A stretch of DNA of 64,000 nucleotides, from NCBI RefSeq assembly GCF_027625935.1, contig NZ_CP115300.1, forward strand, positions 992,001 to 1,056,000, given 5' to 3'. This stretch comes from Streptomyces camelliae (GTDB lineage Bacteria; Actinomycetota; Actinomycetes; Streptomycetales; Streptomycetaceae). Under the pieces are notes generated by a model. The model was given only the letters and a program-made list of their open reading frames with translations, was not told the origin of the DNA and ran no database searches. This document shows, in pieces, positions 62,652-64,000 of the stretch (position 1 is the stretch's first letter; every line of letters begins with the position of its first letter). Made by a program: the position numbers and the translations under genes.

Positions 62652-64000
62652 TCAGGCGGAGATGTCCAGCCGGGGTTCGCCCACCGGCTCGCCGAGCACG
62701 GCGGTGAACACCTCCGTGCGCACGGTGAGTCCCTCCGGGCCCTCCTCGAAGACAGGCGCGAAGGCTCCCCCGGGCCCGTACCGTACGGCGAACACGTGCA
62801 GCCCGGCGGGGGCGCCCGGGGCCGGGTCGGCCTCCAGGGCGGTGGAGGAGACCAGGTGGCGCCAGCCTTCGTCCGGGTTGCCGTAGCCGCGCGGGTCGGC
62901 GGCGAGGGCGAACGCGGCCTGTTCCTGGGTGAGTTCGCCGCGGGCGTCGAAGTGGTCGTCGCCCGGCGCCGCCGGGTGCGTGAGGCGCAGACCGCCCGCC
63001 GCCGTGACCTGGCCTTCGGCGGTGCGGCGGACCCGGTCGCCGTCATCGGCGGCGTACGGCATCCCGGACAGCAGGTACGGCGCCCCGTCGAGGCGTTCCA
63101 CGGCGACCGTCACCCACAGGCTGGTGCCGTCGGTGACGTACAGCGAGCGGACATGGCGCAGGACGTGGTCGCGGCCGACGACCGGTTTGGTGACCAGTTT
63201 GGCGGCGAGCCCGTCGGCGCGGACGTCGCGGACGCGTACCTGGCCCATCGGGCGGCACAGCAGGAAGCCGTCGGTGACCGGGCCGAAGCCGTGCTGGCGG
63301 CGCACGGCGGCGGGCAGGTAGTAGGTGCCGGCGGCCTCGATCAGGGCGGGGGTCATCCGGCTGTCGAAGGCCACGGAGACCGTGCCGGAGCGCAGTTGGT
63401 GGCGGGTGGGGCCGGGGGACGGGGTGCGGTGCCAGCGGGTCGGGTCCTGGATCTGCCAGACGAGCATGAAGGCGAAGTGCCCGTCGATCCGGCCGTCGCC
63501 CTGCACGGCGTGCCGGCCCCAGCGGGTGTCGCCCCGGTACCGGCCCAGGTCGGCGCCGATGCGCGCGCCGAAGTACCGCAGGCCCAGGACGGATTCGAAG
63601 CCGGAGTGCTGTTCGCTGTAGCGGGGTCCGCCGCAGTCGTAGCCGCCGCTGGTCAACCGGGCGTCGAGATAGCGGGCAAGGGTGTCCCCGTCCTCGGCGA
63701 ACATCTCCGCGCCGCTGACCCGGTGGGCCTGGGCGAGGAACGACAGGGAGATCGGGCCGTAGTTGTTGTCGTAGGCGCCGCCGTGCTCAGGCGGCAGCAA
63801 TGCGCCCCGGTCACGGACCCGGTGGGCGCGGATCTCCTCGGCGTACAGGCGCAAAGCCCGTGCACGCAGCAACTCCCCCTCGCTGTCCGGGAGATGGCGG
63901 GCGAGCATCAGGCCGCCGACCACGCAGCCGATGGCCTGGTTGCCGGCCTCCTGCGGGTTGAAGAAGGTCGCCTCGGTCAGCCACTGCCAGTAGCCGTGCG
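62652..64000 (-). CDS. Uncharacterised protein, probably alpha-toroid glycan-active (N-terminus beyond window)
   Basis: 449 codons are visible; the frame is open to the window edge (first visible residues GYWQWLTEATFFNPQEAGNQ). Helical N-terminal part with EGELLRARALRLYAEEIRAH and GGAYDNNYGPISLSFLAQAH, then a beta-rich C-terminal part (VFEEGPEGLTVRTEVFTAVL near the end). The mix of an alpha-helical barrel and a beta-sandwich resembles polysaccharide lyases or heparinase-like hydrolases. I found no catalytic signature that fixes a family. Convergent with the kinase gene. Confidence 0.6.
   Translation of the reverse strand, partial: HGYWQWLTEATFFNPQEAGNQAIGCVVGGLMLARHLPDSEGELLRARALRLYAEEIRAHRVRDRGALLPPEHGGAYDNNYGPISLSFLAQAHRVSGAEMFAEDGDTLARYLDARLTSGGYDCGGPRYSEQHSGFESVLGLRYFGARIGADLGRYRGDTRWGRHAVQGDGRIDGHFAFMLVWQIQDPTRWHRTPSPGPTRHQLRSGTVSVAFDSRMTPALIEAAGTYYLPAAVRRQHGFGPVTDGFLLCRPMGQVRVRDVRADGLAAKLVTKPVVGRDHVLRHVRSLYVTDGTSLWVTVAVERLDGAPYLLSGMPYAADDGDRVRRTAEGQVTAAGGLRLTHPAAPGDDHFDARGELTQEQAAFALAADPRGYGNPDEGWRHLVSSTALEADPAPGAPAGLHVFAVRYGPGGAFAPVFEEGPEGLTVRTEVFTAVLGEPVGEPRLDISA

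Overview
The window is about 64 kb of very GC-rich DNA with GTG starts, ATGA/GTGA gene overlaps and Shine-Dalgarno sites of the AGGAGG type. The protein families (BlaI/M56 pair, pup-type proteasome beta subunit, Rv1733c-like, DUF1918, DUF1876, many universal stress proteins) point to a Streptomyces-like actinomycete. No tRNA, rRNA, CRISPR array or intact transposase was recognised.

Layout. (1) 1-11.9 kb: a stress block. It holds three CBS-BON proteins (one cut by the window edge), a GH65 phosphorylase, two intact universal stress proteins (USPs), Hsp20, DUF1876 and an Rv1733c-like membrane protein. Mixed in are remnants of a cyclic-nucleotide-binding gene, an Acg nitroreductase, a DUF1918/XRE/PPOX gene and two USPs. 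(2) 12.3-17.8 kb: a translationally coupled operon for acetyl-CoA synthetase, 2-oxoacid dehydrogenase E1 alpha, E1 beta and E2, and an acyl carrier protein. (3) 17.8-25.6 kb: a complete nine-gene V/A-type ATPase operon on the minus strand. (4) 25.9-33.7 kb: a decaying stretch with remnants of PPDK, Hsp20, KdpD, a phage-type HTH protein and the proton-pumping pyrophosphatase HppA. Among them are an intact SnoaL-like gene, a MarR gene with matching operators, a sugar-nucleotide-epimerase-like gene and a USP. (5) 33.7-39.0 kb: a group 3b-type [NiFe] hydrogenase operon with a cyclic-nucleotide-binding-fold gene inside it and a divergent maturation protease. (6) 39.0-48.1 kb: P-type ATPase and acyltransferase remnants, then a USP, slipin, Vms1/Rv2629-like protein, DUF1918, an HRP1-like CBS gene with a damaged start, CBS-BON, and an archaeal-type ATPase. 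(7) 48.4-64 kb: more ordinary chromosome-like genes: a membrane spermidine-synthase-like protein, secreted lipase, DUF347 protein, unlinked proteasome beta subunit, LPG-synthase-like and glycosyltransferase membrane proteins, BlaI/M56, a second GH65 with beta-phosphoglucomutase, a P-loop kinase and an edge-truncated protein.

How it fits together. Sections 1-6 look like the actinobacterial counterpart of the mycobacterial DosR (hypoxia/dormancy) regulon. USPs, HRP1-type CBS proteins, Acg, Hsp20, Rv1733c-like, Rv2629-like and a group 3b hydrogenase are all represented. The 14-mer GGGACNNTCGGCCC, close to a DosR box, lies upstream of the Rv1733c-like gene, the hydrogenase operon and a CBS-BON gene. 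A one-mismatch copy lies in front of the V-ATPase operon. The inferred theme is energy and redox balance when respiration stops: hydrogenase for NAD(P)H, an ion-motive ATPase, PDH/ACS for acetyl-CoA, and formerly pyrophosphate-linked PPDK and HppA. At least fifteen broken genes of these same families show that the island is being eroded.
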